DNA from: an uncultured Lachnospiraceae bacterium
GTDB taxonomy: Bacteria > Bacillota > Clostridia > Lachnospirales > Lachnospiraceae
Direction of reading: 5' to 3'
NCBI GenBank assembly: GCA_900316075.1
Contig: ONBT01000020.1
Coordinates: 1-35,778, forward strand
DNA: 35,778 nucleotides
Each line of letters starts with the position of its first letter. Position 1 is the first letter of the stretch. Positions 16,148-23,946 of the stretch are shown here, in pieces. Both the position numbers and the translations under genes were made by a program. Below the pieces are notes generated by a model. It saw only the letters and a program-made list of their open reading frames with translations, was not told the DNA's origin and searched no databases.

Positions 16148-16406
16148 GGCGGACTTTTGCAGTAAAATCCCCCATTTGCCCAGAGAACCTCAGGCAAGTG
16201 GGGGATTTTTGTATTTGTATACCATATAAGTCCAAAATTTATCAGGCATTGGCAGACTTTTGTATTGAAAAAGTCTATAGGCCCAAGGTCTGACGTAGGT
16301 TTGGTGGACTTTTGCATTGAAAAGTTCCATTGGCCCAGAGACAGTCACTGGTTTGGTGGACTTTTGTTCCAAACCCACGCTATAGACCCATAGTTTTTGT
16401 TTTACG
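16148..16406. repeat. 52-base tandem repeat array 1 (five units)
   Basis: Units begin at 16148, 16200, 16251, 16303 and 16355 (lengths 52, 51, 52, 52, about 52). Each starts GGnGGACTTTTG or a close variant and has a CCC block near the middle (ATTTGCCC, TAGGCCC, ATTGGCCC, ATAGACCC). Units 3 and 4 contain short inverted repeats (AGACTTTT with AAAAGTCT). The array fills the whole spacer between two convergent genes. The open frames across it are not coding: a 52-base unit changes frame each repeat. Confidence 0.85.
16168..16210 (+). terminator. flavin reductase terminator formed by array units 1 and 2
   Basis: TCCCCCATTTGCC pairs with GGCAAGTGGGGGA over 13 positions (one G-U) around a 12-base loop, then TTTTT. 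The minus strand also has TTTT after the stem, so it can work both ways between the convergent genes. Confidence 0.85.
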
Positions 16407-16410
16407 GTAT

Positions 16411-16908
16411 TTAGAAGCCTTCCAGTCTTCTTTGTTTCCTTAGGGCAATCCGCTTCTTCGCGGCCTCCCACTCGGCTTCCTCGCCGGGGCCCGAAAGGGT
16501 GAGCCCGAAGGGGACCGTCTGGGGATGGCCCTCGTCGTCGATGCTGACTTCCGTCACATAGGCCCGGTTGATGGGGGACCGAAGGCCCGATTTCACGTCC
16601 TCGACATAGGTATCCACCCGGACCTCCAGCGAGGTATTTCCCACGTAAGTTACCTTCGCGACGATGACCAGAATGTCGTTTAAGACCGCCCCGTGCTTGA
16701 AGACCAGGTTGTCCACGGCGGCCGTCGTCACATAGGACTGGCAGTGGCGGATGGCACAGACCCCGGCCACCTCGTCAATCCACTCCATGAGCCGGCCGCC
16801 GAAGAGACGGCCCTCTCCGTTGATGTCCTCGTAGGAAATATTACGGATCCACTCGTTCTGGGAATCCGCCGTCGTCTTGTCCCCTCTCGGATGTACAATT
16901 TCTGCCAT
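16411..16908 (-). CDS. acyl-CoA thioesterase, hotdog fold
   Basis: A 165-residue single-hotdog thioesterase that hydrolyses acyl-CoA to free acid and CoA. The active-site helix motif GGRLMEWIDEVAG holds the likely catalytic Asp, and TAAVDNLVFKHG and TSLEVRVDTYVED follow as the fold's strands. I chose the ATG at 16908 (MAEIVHPRG) over an upstream ATG at 16962 because GGAG lies 7 bases before it and the upstream residues do not look coding. The tail is basic (KKRIALRKQRR). It is separated from the upstream mcp gene by a strong terminator, so it probably has its own promoter. Acyl chain preference cannot be inferred. Confidence 0.88.
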   Translation of the reverse strand: MAEIVHPRGDKTTADSQNEWIRNISYEDINGEGRLFGGRLMEWIDEVAGVCAIRHCQSYVTTAAVDNLVFKHGAVLNDILVIVAKVTYVGNTSLEVRVDTYVEDVKSGLRSPINRAYVTEVSIDDEGHPQTVPFGLTLSGPGEEAEWEAAKKRIALRKQRRLEGF

Positions 16909-16971
16909 ACAAAAACTCCAAATCAACTGCACACATCCGGCTGCACTCCTGCAGCCCTGCAAAACCGCAAA

Positions 16972-16995
16972 CCGGCCGCCCAGGGGGGCGGCCGG
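16972..16995 (-). terminator. terminator after mcp
   Basis: CCGGCCGCC-CCCCTG-GGCGGCCGG on the minus strand, a perfect 9-bp GC stem followed by TTTGCGGTTTTGC. It probably ends the long hisA-to-mcp transcription unit. Confidence 0.75.
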
Positions 16996-17015
16996 AAGTC
17001 AGCATTCCTTCAAAC

Positions 17016-18509
17016 TCAGTTCTCCGAAACCGTATCCTTCAGTTCCGCAATGTCCTGATTCAGCTCGGCAATCGTATCCTTGAACTGGTTGATGATCTCG
17101 TAGATGGATTCCGCCTCGGCCTCGCCCTTGTCGGTAAGCTCGTTCATCTTGCCGGAGTTCTCGGAGACGGAAACGACCGAATCCGCAATGACGCCGGTGT
17201 GCTTAGAAATTTCATTGATGGCTTCGAGAATGCCGTCCACCATGGACTTGAGCTCGGAGACATCCCCGCTCGTAGCCTCGAAGGACTGGTTCACTTCCTC
17301 GATCTGGCTGATCTGGGTCGTGATGCCGTCCACGGCCGAATTCAGGGCCTCCGACGAATCGTTGGCCATGGTTGTGAGCTTGCTTACAATGTCTGAAATC
17401 TGCTCCGTGGACTGGCGGGTCTCTTCGGCCAGTTTTCGGATTTCGTCGGCGACGACTGCAAAGCCCTTGCCGGCCTCCCCGGCCCGGGCCGCCTCGATGG
17501 ACGCATTGAGGGCCAGAAGGTTGGTCTGACTGGAAATGGAAAGGATGGTGTCTGTGATGGAGTCAACATCCTTGACCTCGTCGACCAGCTTGCCGACGGC
17601 ATCCCGGGTGGCATTGATTTCTTCCGTAACCTGGGCGGAGTGCTCCTTCATGGTCTGGGACAGAGCCACGCCGGACTTGACGGTATCAAATACTCTCGTC
17701 GCATCCTCCTGAACGTGGATGGCGTTGGCATTGGTCTCTTCGACCGCCGCATAGATATTCTGGGTCATGTCGGACTGGTTCTTCGCCTCTTCGCTGTTGG
17801 TGGCGGAAGTCGAAGAAATCTCCCGCAGAGCGTCCCGGTTGTCATTGGCCTGGGTCGAGATATCCTCGATGCCTTCGGTGATGACCGTGAAGCGGTCCGC
17901 AATCTGATTCGAAAGGTCGGTGACCTTCTTGGCCACGGCCAGAGCGGCTTCGGTCTGCTTGCTGATTTCGGAAAGGTTGTGGTCCGTGGTCTTGTAGATC
18001 CGCTTGGCCACCATGATGGCAAAGATGGTGCAGGCCACGGAAGAGACAATCATCAGGGTGTCCCCGGAGCCCTTACCGCCCTGGACAACGTCAATGATGG
18101 TTCCGATGGCATGAATGACCAGAGAACCGTAGGCCCCGCAGCGGACCAGCAGGACATCCTGATAGATCAGAAGGGAGAAGACCGCAATGAAGACAAAGGG
18201 GTAGATATCGGTCGCCGTCGTGAAAAAGGTGATGATATAGGCAAAGAGATAGGCCACGGCCATCAGGGTCCTGGAGATGTCCTCCTCCCCCTTGGCGATA
18301 TAGACCCAGGCAGCGAAGGCCATGGCAATGACCATCGCCACAATCGCCAGGATGCTGACGGCGGACGTCGCAAACATGGTAATGATCATGCCGAGGAAGC
18401 TGAAACCGTATATGGCCAGCGTCGCCTGGGCATTGTTCTTGTTCGTTTCCGGCGAAAGCACGATCGCCATCTTTTTTCTGTGCGCTTCAATCCTTTCCTG
18501 ATCTTCCAT
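17016..18509 (-). CDS. methyl-accepting chemotaxis protein with a multi-helix membrane domain and no outer sensor
   Basis: A 497-residue chemoreceptor. The N-terminus (about 30-170) is five to six closely spaced membrane helices with no periplasmic ligand domain; the rest is the long cytoplasmic coiled-coil signalling domain. The conserved tip that contacts CheA/CheW is present ([20 protein letters not shown], then [15 protein letters not shown]). There is no HAMP domain I can recognise and no C-terminal CheR-binding pentapeptide. The ATG at 18509, with GAGG six bases before it, is preferred over the in-frame GTG at 18521 that overlaps the aspS stop. It lies 8 bases after aspS, so it is co-transcribed with tRNA synthetases. 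It may sense a membrane or cytoplasmic state such as energy level. Confidence 0.9.
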   Translation of the reverse strand: MEDQERIEAHRKKMAIVLSPETNKNNAQATLAIYGFSFLGMIITMFATSAVSILAIVAMVIAMAFAAWVYIAKGEEDISRTLMAVAYLFAYIITFFTTATDIYPFVFIAVFSLLIYQDVLLVRCGAYGSLVIHAIGTIIDVVQGGKGSGDTLMIVSSVACTIFAIMVAKRIYKTTDHNLSEISKQTEAALAVAKKVTDLSNQIADRFTVITEGIEDISTQANDNRDALREISSTSATNSEEAKNQSDMTQNIYAAVEETNANAIHVQEDATRVFDTVKSGVALSQTMKEHSAQVTEEINATRDAVGKLVDEVKDVDSITDTILSISSQTNLLALNASIEAARAGEAGKGFAVVADEIRKLAEETRQSTEQISDIVSKLTTMANDSSEALNSAVDGITTQISQIEEVNQSFEATSGDVSELKSMVDGILEAINEISKHTGVIADSVVSVSENSGKMNELTDKGEAEAESIYEIINQFKDTIAELNQDIAELKDTVSEN

Positions 18510-18517
18510 CTTTTTCC

Positions 18518-20320
18518 TCACTCTTCTACAGCGGTTGTCTTGAGATGCAGTTCGTCAAGCTGGGCCTGGGTCACCTCGGAAGGTGCCCCCATCATGATAT
18601 CCTGGGCGTTCTTGTTCATGGGGAAGGGAATGACCTCGCGGATCGAGTCTTCTCCGCTAAGCAGCATGACCATGCGGTCGACGCCGGGCGCAATGCCTGC
18701 GTGGGGCGGAGCTCCGTAGGTGAAGGCATTGTACATGGCCGGGAAACGGGACTTCACATCCTCTTCCCCGAGCCGGACGAGTTCGAAAGCCTTGACCATG
18801 ATCTCGGGGTCGTGGTTTCGTACCGCCCCGGAAGAAAGCTCGATGCCGTTGCAGACGATATCGTACTGGTCTGCGGTGATGGAAAGCGGGTCAATTTCTC
18901 CTCTTTCCGCCTTCAGCAGGGTCTCAAGGCCCCCGTTCGGCATGGAGAAGGGATTGTGGCAGAACTCCAGCTCCCCGGACTCCTCCCCGATTTCATACAT
19001 AGGGAAGTCGCAGATCCAGCAGAAGGCGTACTGTTCCTTGTCCATATGGCCGGGAACCGCAGCGCCGAGAGTCTTTACGAGGACCCCGGCCGTCTTCTGA
19101 GCCTGCCGCAGTTTTCCGGCAGAGACCCCGACGAAATCGCCGGGCTTTAAGGAAAGGGCGGAAACTACAGCTTCCTTCACGGGGGTTACAAATTTCGAAA
19201 TGCCGCCGACGATGTCGCCGTTTTCATCGACCCGGAACCAGTAGGGCTTGTCCCCGGCCTGAACCTCGACGTCGGCCATGGTCTTGTCAATGAACTTGCG
19301 GCTTCCCTCGAAGCCGGATACTTTAACGGCCTTGATGGAAAGCTTCCTGTCCTCTCCGTTTTCGTCTTTCGTTGCGAAGGGGCCAAAGCCGGTATCCTTG
19401 AGGACATCGGTCACGTCAGAAACAGTCAGGTCAATGCGGAGGTCGGGCTTATCGGTCCCGTACTTCTCCATGGCCTCCAGATAGGGAATCCGGAGGAAAG
19501 GAGCGGACGACGCCCGGTCGTACTTTCCGTACTTGGCGAAAATCGGAGGCAGCACGTCCTCCATGATGGAGAAGACGTCTTCCTGGGTAGCGAAGGCCAT
19601 CTCCATATCCAGCTGATAGAATTCTCCCGGCGACCGGTCTCCCCTCGCGTCCTCATCGCGGAAGCAGGGAGCAATCTGGAAATAACGGTCGAAACCGGCC
19701 GTCATCAGAAGCTGCTTGAACTGCTGGGGCGCCTGGGGCAGGGCATAAAACTTTCCCGGGTGCTTTCTGGCCGGAACCAGATAGTCCCGCGCGCCCTCAG
19801 GAGAGGAAGCCGTAAGAATCGGGGTCGTAATCTCCATGAAGCCGTGAGCGATCATGGCCTCCCGCAGAGCGGCGATAACCTGACTTCTCAGAATAATATT
19901 CTTCTTGACCTCGGGATTCCGGAGGTCGAGATAGCGGTACTGCAGGCGGGCCGTCTCGTCGGCCTCTTTCGAATGGTTGATTTCAAAAGGCAGGCTGGCA
20001 TGGATGTTCTTGCCCAGGACCTTCACCTCGGTCGGCACCACTTCTATGTCGCCGGTGGCCTGCTTGGGGTTCTTCGAAGACCGCTCCCGGACCGTGCCCG
20101 TGACCTGAATCGTAGACTCCTTCGTGATGTCCTTGAAGGTCGCCATCATCTCTTCGGTTTCGGCCACAATCTGGGTCGTCCCGTAGAAGTCCCTCAGAAC
20201 GACAAAGCCCAGAGTGGCGGAAACTTCCCGGAAGTTCTCGAGCCAGCCGGCCAGGGTGACCTGTTTTCCTGCGTCCCCGATGCGGAGTTCTCCGCATGTA
20301 TGGGTCCGTGACTGCATCAT
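18518..20320 (-). CDS. aspS: aspartyl-tRNA synthetase, bacterial type
   Basis: Class IIb synthetase charging tRNA-Asp, 600 residues, the length expected for the bacterial form with its GAD insertion domain (about 290-420). Domains: N-terminal OB fold ([19 protein letters not shown]), a catalytic core with motif 2 ([15 protein letters not shown]) and motif 3 ([15 protein letters not shown]) near the C-terminus. I start at the ATG at 20320 because GGAG lies 9 bases ahead; an in-frame TTG at 20335 overlaps that ribosome site. It follows hisS after 75 bases, the usual hisS-aspS pair of Firmicutes. Whether this enzyme also mischarges tRNA-Asn is unlikely to matter, since asnS is present. Confidence 0.97.
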   Translation of the reverse strand: MMQSRTHTCGELRIGDAGKQVTLAGWLENFREVSATLGFVVLRDFYGTTQIVAETEEMMATFKDITKESTIQVTGTVRERSSKNPKQATGDIEVVPTEVKVLGKNIHASLPFEINHSKEADETARLQYRYLDLRNPEVKKNIILRSQVIAALREAMIAHGFMEITTPILTASSPEGARDYLVPARKHPGKFYALPQAPQQFKQLLMTAGFDRYFQIAPCFRDEDARGDRSPGEFYQLDMEMAFATQEDVFSIMEDVLPPIFAKYGKYDRASSAPFLRIPYLEAMEKYGTDKPDLRIDLTVSDVTDVLKDTGFGPFATKDENGEDRKLSIKAVKVSGFEGSRKFIDKTMADVEVQAGDKPYWFRVDENGDIVGGISKFVTPVKEAVVSALSLKPGDFVGVSAGKLRQAQKTAGVLVKTLGAAVPGHMDKEQYAFCWICDFPMYEIGEESGELEFCHNPFSMPNGGLETLLKAERGEIDPLSITADQYDIVCNGIELSSGAVRNHDPEIMVKAFELVRLGEEDVKSRFPAMYNAFTYGAPPHAGIAPGVDRMVMLLSGEDSIREVIPFPMNKNAQDIMMGAPSEVTQAQLDELHLKTTAVEE

Positions 20321-20395
20321 AATATGCTTCTCCAATCTAACTGTTTCTCAAATACAGATATTGTGTTTGAAATATTTAATCCGCGTTCAATGAAT

Positions 20396-21655
20396 TTAAT
20401 CTGCGTAAAAGTCCTTGAACTCCGAATATCCTTCGGCGGTCAGGGTGTCCTTCTGGAACTTGACATTCTTGGCCCTTCTCGTGACAAGAACCGTTTCTCC
20501 AACTGCCCGCTTTTCCGCCGCTTCCTTCATGGCGGAAGCAACGACTTCGGGGCTGCACTTCTTATCGATCAGGAAGGCCGTCTTTCCGGTAGAGCCGGGA
20601 ACCTTGAAACCCTGCTCCATGAGAATCAGTATGATCCGCTCAAATCCAATCGAGAAGCCGCAGGCAGGTACCGGGTGGCCGGCGAAAAGGCCCACCATGT
20701 TGTCATAGCGGCCGCCGCCCCCGCAGGAAATGCCAAGTTCGGGCATGCGGATTTCAAAAATCGTGCCCGTGTAGTAGGACATTCCCCGGACCAGGGTCGG
20801 GTCGAATACCAGGGAAAAATCGGCGGAAGCCACGGCGCTGACGGCCGTCTCAATCTCCTCCAGGGAGGCGCCGACTTCGTCATCATACTTGTCGCCGAGA
20901 ATTTCCTTCAGAATGGACAGGCCCTCGGAAACCTTCGTCACCCCGTCCAGTTTCTTGAAGAGGTCCGTGTACCTGTCGACAGCCTCTGCCGCATATCCGG
21001 CTTCCTTGAGTTCAGCTTCCACGCCCTCGAGGCCGATTTTGTCCATCTTGTCGAGAATAATGAAAACCTCGTCGAAGTCCTCTTCGGCAAAACCGGCATA
21101 GGACGCCATTTCCTTCAGGATCCGCCGCTCGTTGATGTGGACCGCAAAGCCCTTAAAGCCAATATTTCCAAGTGCTGCGGTCGTTGCGGAGATGAGCTCG
21201 ATTTCCGCCAGATTCGAAGGCTCGCCCAGGATATCGATGTCGCACTGGGTGAACTGGCGGTAGCGGCCCCTCTGGGGACGGTCCGCGCGGAACACGGGTC
21301 CGATCTGCAGGGCCTTGAAGGGCTTCGGCAGGTCGTTTTCATTGTTCGCATAGAAACGGGAAAGGGGAACGGTCAGGTCGTAGCGCATGCCGTAGTCGAC
21401 GACGTCGGCCTCGGTCTGAGCCGTATCCAGATGGAGCTTCTCGCCCCGCTTTAAAACTTTGAATATCAGTTTCTCGTTCTCGCCGCCCTGCTTGTTCGAC
21501 AGGTTTCCGATGTCCTCCATGAGCGGCGTCTCAATCGGGGTAAAGCCGAACTTCCTATAGGTATCCTTGATGATGCCGGTCACGTAGTCCCGCACCAGGG
21601 CTTCGTCCGGCAGGACGTCCTTCATGCCGTTTACAGGTTTCTTTTTTAAAGCCAT
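20396..21655 (-). CDS. hisS: histidyl-tRNA synthetase
   Basis: Class II synthetase charging tRNA-His, 419 residues. Catalytic motifs: FRADRPQRGRYRQFTQCD (motif 2), the HisRS signatures LVRGMSYYTGTIFE and CGGGGRYDNMVGLF, and GFSIGFERI (motif 3), followed by the C-terminal anticodon-binding domain. The open frame runs much further upstream, but the start is the ATG at 21655 (MALKKKPVNG): AAGGAG precedes it and family members begin here. This start overlaps the hemZ stop by 10 bases, so translation is coupled to hemZ. Confidence 0.97.
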   Translation of the reverse strand: MALKKKPVNGMKDVLPDEALVRDYVTGIIKDTYRKFGFTPIETPLMEDIGNLSNKQGGENEKLIFKVLKRGEKLHLDTAQTEADVVDYGMRYDLTVPLSRFYANNENDLPKPFKALQIGPVFRADRPQRGRYRQFTQCDIDILGEPSNLAEIELISATTAALGNIGFKGFAVHINERRILKEMASYAGFAEEDFDEVFIILDKMDKIGLEGVEAELKEAGYAAEAVDRYTDLFKKLDGVTKVSEGLSILKEILGDKYDDEVGASLEEIETAVSAVASADFSLVFDPTLVRGMSYYTGTIFEIRMPELGISCGGGGRYDNMVGLFAGHPVPACGFSIGFERIILILMEQGFKVPGSTGKTAFLIDKKCSPEVVASAMKEAAEKRAVGETVLVTRRAKNVKFQKDTLTAEGYSEFKDFYAD

Positions 21656-23148
21656 GTAAGCTCCTTCAGTTTCTCTCGTTTTCGTTCGATCATTTCGTCG
21701 ATCCGGGAGATGTACTCCTCCGGGTCCTTGACGTTTTCGCTCCGGTCGGTCTTCGTCCCGTCGATTGTATATTTCGACGCGCCGCCGGCGCCACACGCAA
21801 TTATAGGTTGTTTTTCCTCCATTATCAAGATGTTGTAGAGGCAGGGCCTCTCCGGCAGGGCGTAGCCCGTATTCTCCAGATTCCCGGCCATATTTTTCTG
21901 CCTGTATAAATAATAGGGAACCATGCCCATGGCCCGGGCCGCGTGCTCGAACATCTTCATATACATCTCGGAGTTTTCGAAGGAGGTATCCGCGTATTTC
22001 TCCCACTCCTCCGTGAGTCTCGCCGCCCGCTTCCTGGCGAGCGAATGGACCGTGAGACAGTCAGGGCGCAGCTTCGTGATGCCCGCAATCGTATGAGCGA
22101 GCTCACATCGCCCTTCCCCGGGCAGGCCCACGATGACGTCCATATTGATATCGACAAAGCCGGCCTCTCTTGCCTGTCCGAAGGCCCGCTCGATATCCGC
22201 CGCCCTGTGGGACCGCCCGATGACTTCGAGCGTCTTATCGTTCATGGTCTGGGGATTGATGGAAATCCGCTCCACGTCCGCTTCCTTCATGACCCGAAGC
22301 TTCTCCGGCGTGATGGAATCCGGCCGCCCGGCCTCCACCGTGAACTCGGCCACGGTGGAAAAGTCGAAGTGCCGGTGGATGCTCTCTAAGACTTTCGAAA
22401 GCTGGTCCGCCGACAGGGAGGTCGGGGTCCCGCCCCCGATGTAGATGGAAGTCAGGGGATGCCCCTTGGTCATTTCAGCGACCTCGGCAAGCTCGTGGTC
22501 CAAGGCTTTAATGTAAGCGCTTACTTTCTCTTCGTACTTCGCAATCGGGTAGGAGGAAAAGGAGCAGTAGAGGCAGATGGAGGGGCAGAAAGGAATGCCA
22601 ATGTAGAGGGACCAGCCGTCCTTATAGGGAACCGAGGAGAGGATCTCATGCTCCCGCTCAGCGATTTCAATGGCCAGGTCCGTCTTCTCCGGGGATAGAT
22701 AATAGGTATTGTAGAGGTCCTTTTCGATTTCCTCCGGGGGCATGCCCTCTTCCACCCGGGAGAGGACCAGCTTCGTGGGCCGGATACCGGACAATGTCCC
22801 CCAGGGCAGGGTCTGTCCGGTCACCTTCGAAAGGACGTCGTAAAGAACCCGCTTCAGCCGGTTCTTTACCTCGGGCCGGTCAATATCTTTGATCAGAGCC
22901 GTCCCGTTCTGGGACCGCTTCTCCATCTTGGGAAGTCCCTGGTCCGAAATCTCTCCGGTCTCCCTCCAGTAGTCGGCGGAAACAGAAACGACCCGGTCCG
23001 TGAAATGTACAGAAATAGAGAGGCGGGGACCAGGAGCTCCCGTCTCTCTTTTTTCCTTTTCCTTGATCTCCTCTCCCGGAAAAAATTCCCCGGTCAGAGA
23101 CTGTATATCATAGTAAAAACTGCTGTCGTCGGTATCTATAAGAATCAT
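21646..23148 (-). CDS. hemZ: oxygen-independent coproporphyrinogen III dehydrogenase HemZ (radical SAM)
   Basis: A 500-residue radical SAM protein of the HemZ branch, predicted to oxidise coproporphyrinogen III in haem synthesis. An N-terminal HemZ-specific region of about 165 residues precedes the radical SAM core, whose [4Fe-4S] motif is FCPSICLYCSF (CxxxCxxC, about residues 190-200). YIGGGTPTSLS and the HemN-like RISINPQTMND segment follow. The conserved neighbourhood (rel - MBL hydrolase - hemZ - hisS - aspS) supports the call. A palindrome, TGTAAGCGCTTAC, sits inside the gene at 22512. The upstream spacer is a long hairpin. HemZ function has been debated in other species, so the reaction is an inference. 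Confidence 0.9.
   Translation of the reverse strand: MILIDTDDSSFYYDIQSLTGEFFPGEEIKEKEKRETGAPGPRLSISVHFTDRVVSVSADYWRETGEISDQGLPKMEKRSQNGTALIKDIDRPEVKNRLKRVLYDVLSKVTGQTLPWGTLSGIRPTKLVLSRVEEGMPPEEIEKDLYNTYYLSPEKTDLAIEIAEREHEILSSVPYKDGWSLYIGIPFCPSICLYCSFSSYPIAKYEEKVSAYIKALDHELAEVAEMTKGHPLTSIYIGGGTPTSLSADQLSKVLESIHRHFDFSTVAEFTVEAGRPDSITPEKLRVMKEADVERISINPQTMNDKTLEVIGRSHRAADIERAFGQAREAGFVDINMDVIVGLPGEGRCELAHTIAGITKLRPDCLTVHSLARKRAARLTEEWEKYADTSFENSEMYMKMFEHAARAMGMVPYYLYRQKNMAGNLENTGYALPERPCLYNILIMEEKQPIIACGAGGASKYTIDGTKTDRSENVKDPEEYISRIDEMIERKREKLKELTWL
22512..22525. promoter_or_regulatory. cre-like palindrome inside hemZ
   Basis: TGTAAGCGCTTACT matches the CcpA catabolite-response consensus. It encodes Val-Ser-Ala-Tyr with A/T-ending codons that the surrounding gene avoids. 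The same 13 bases occur inside rlmD at 1158. Confidence 0.35.
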
Positions 23149-23163
23149 AAAGCATCTTCCAAA

Positions 23164-23238
23164 ATATTTTTGCTATTAGACGAATTGCTCCGCAGCGAAA
23201 GTGCTCTATTCGTTGACACCGTCTAATAGCAAAAATAT
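23164..23238. repeat. long hairpin spanning the MBL hydrolase stop codon
   Basis: Perfect 19-base arms (23164-23182 and 23220-23238, with TTTTTGCTATTAGACG in the left arm) enclose a 37-base loop that can pair further (CGAAT with ATTCG). The right arm contains the stop codon and last four codons of the MBL hydrolase gene. No T-run follows, so simple termination is doubtful; it may be an inserted palindrome or an mRNA-stabilising structure between MBL and hemZ. Confidence 0.75.
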
Positions 23239-23882
23239 GGGTTTTCTTCCTGCTCCCTTCCCACGGTCGTCGGCTCCCCGTGGCCGGGAAGGATATCCGT
23301 GTCTTCCGGCAGCGAAAGGATTTTCTCCGTCGCCGACCGGACCAGGGCGCTCATGGAACCGCCCGGAAAGTCCGTCCGCCCTACGGAGCCCGCAAATACC
23401 GTATCTCCACAGAAGACGACCCCCGCTTCCGGAAAGTAGTAGGAACAGCCGCCCCGGGTGTGGCCCGGTGTATAGAGGACTTTCACCTTCATGCCGGCAA
23501 ACTCTTTTTCCTCGTCGTCGGCCAGGAAGTTTTCGATGAAATAGCGCTTGGTCTTTCCCGTGATCATTTCGGAGACATTTTCCGAAGGATTGGCAAAGAC
23601 TTCTTTTTCCGACTCGGCCGCATAGGAAGGAACCTTCTTCCCGGTCTTTTCGAGAAGGGCTTCCTGCAGGGCCTCGAGCCCGTCCACGTGGTCAGAATGT
23701 CCGTGGGTCACGAGAATGGCTTCAGGAACCCACTCGTTTTTCATTATTTCATCAATAATCCCTGCGGCACCCGGCCCGGGGTCTATAATGACGCATTCCG
23801 CCCGGTCCTTTTTCTTCAGGACATAGCAGTTCGTGGGAAGAGGGCCCACGAAATAGCACGCTGCTTCATAATCTGCTGTCAA
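23223..23882 (-). CDS. MBL-fold metal-dependent hydrolase (glyoxalase II-like)
   Basis: A 219-residue metallo-beta-lactamase-fold hydrolase. The di-metal motif THGHSDH is near residue 60, followed by YTPGHTRGG, FCGDTVFAGSVGR and the final PGHGEPTT, all typical of the hydroxyacylglutathione hydrolase-like group. Without glutathione genes in view the substrate is unknown. The gene sits between rel and hemZ, its conserved position in Firmicutes. The last residues (YFCY) are encoded inside a long inverted repeat, so the natural C-terminus may have been altered by that element. The ATG at 23882 follows AGGAGG. Confidence 0.9.
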   Translation of the reverse strand: MTADYEAACYFVGPLPTNCYVLKKKDRAECVIIDPGPGAAGIIDEIMKNEWVPEAILVTHGHSDHVDGLEALQEALLEKTGKKVPSYAAESEKEVFANPSENVSEMITGKTKRYFIENFLADDEEKEFAGMKVKVLYTPGHTRGGCSYYFPEAGVVFCGDTVFAGSVGRTDFPGGSMSALVRSATEKILSLPEDTDILPGHGEPTTVGREQEENPYFCY

Positions 23883-23925
23883 AAGGGCCTCCTATCATAC
23901 TGTCCGTCTGAGGCGGACACGGCGC

Positions 23926-23941
23926 TTTACATTCGTCATAA
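23926..23941 (-). repeat. boundary motif copy after rel
   Basis: TTTACATTCGTCATAA (plus strand). On the minus strand it begins 5 bases after the rel stop as TTATGACGAATGTAAAGCGCC. A small stem (TGTCCG with CGGACA) follows before the MBL start. Confidence 0.55.
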
Positions 23942-23946
23942 GAAGA

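Noticed and set aside
16190-16471. Minus-strand open frame across tandem array 1 with repeated KST-type peptides
   Set aside because: The 52-base unit shifts frame at each copy and the frame has no ribosome site; the peptide repeats come from DNA repeats.
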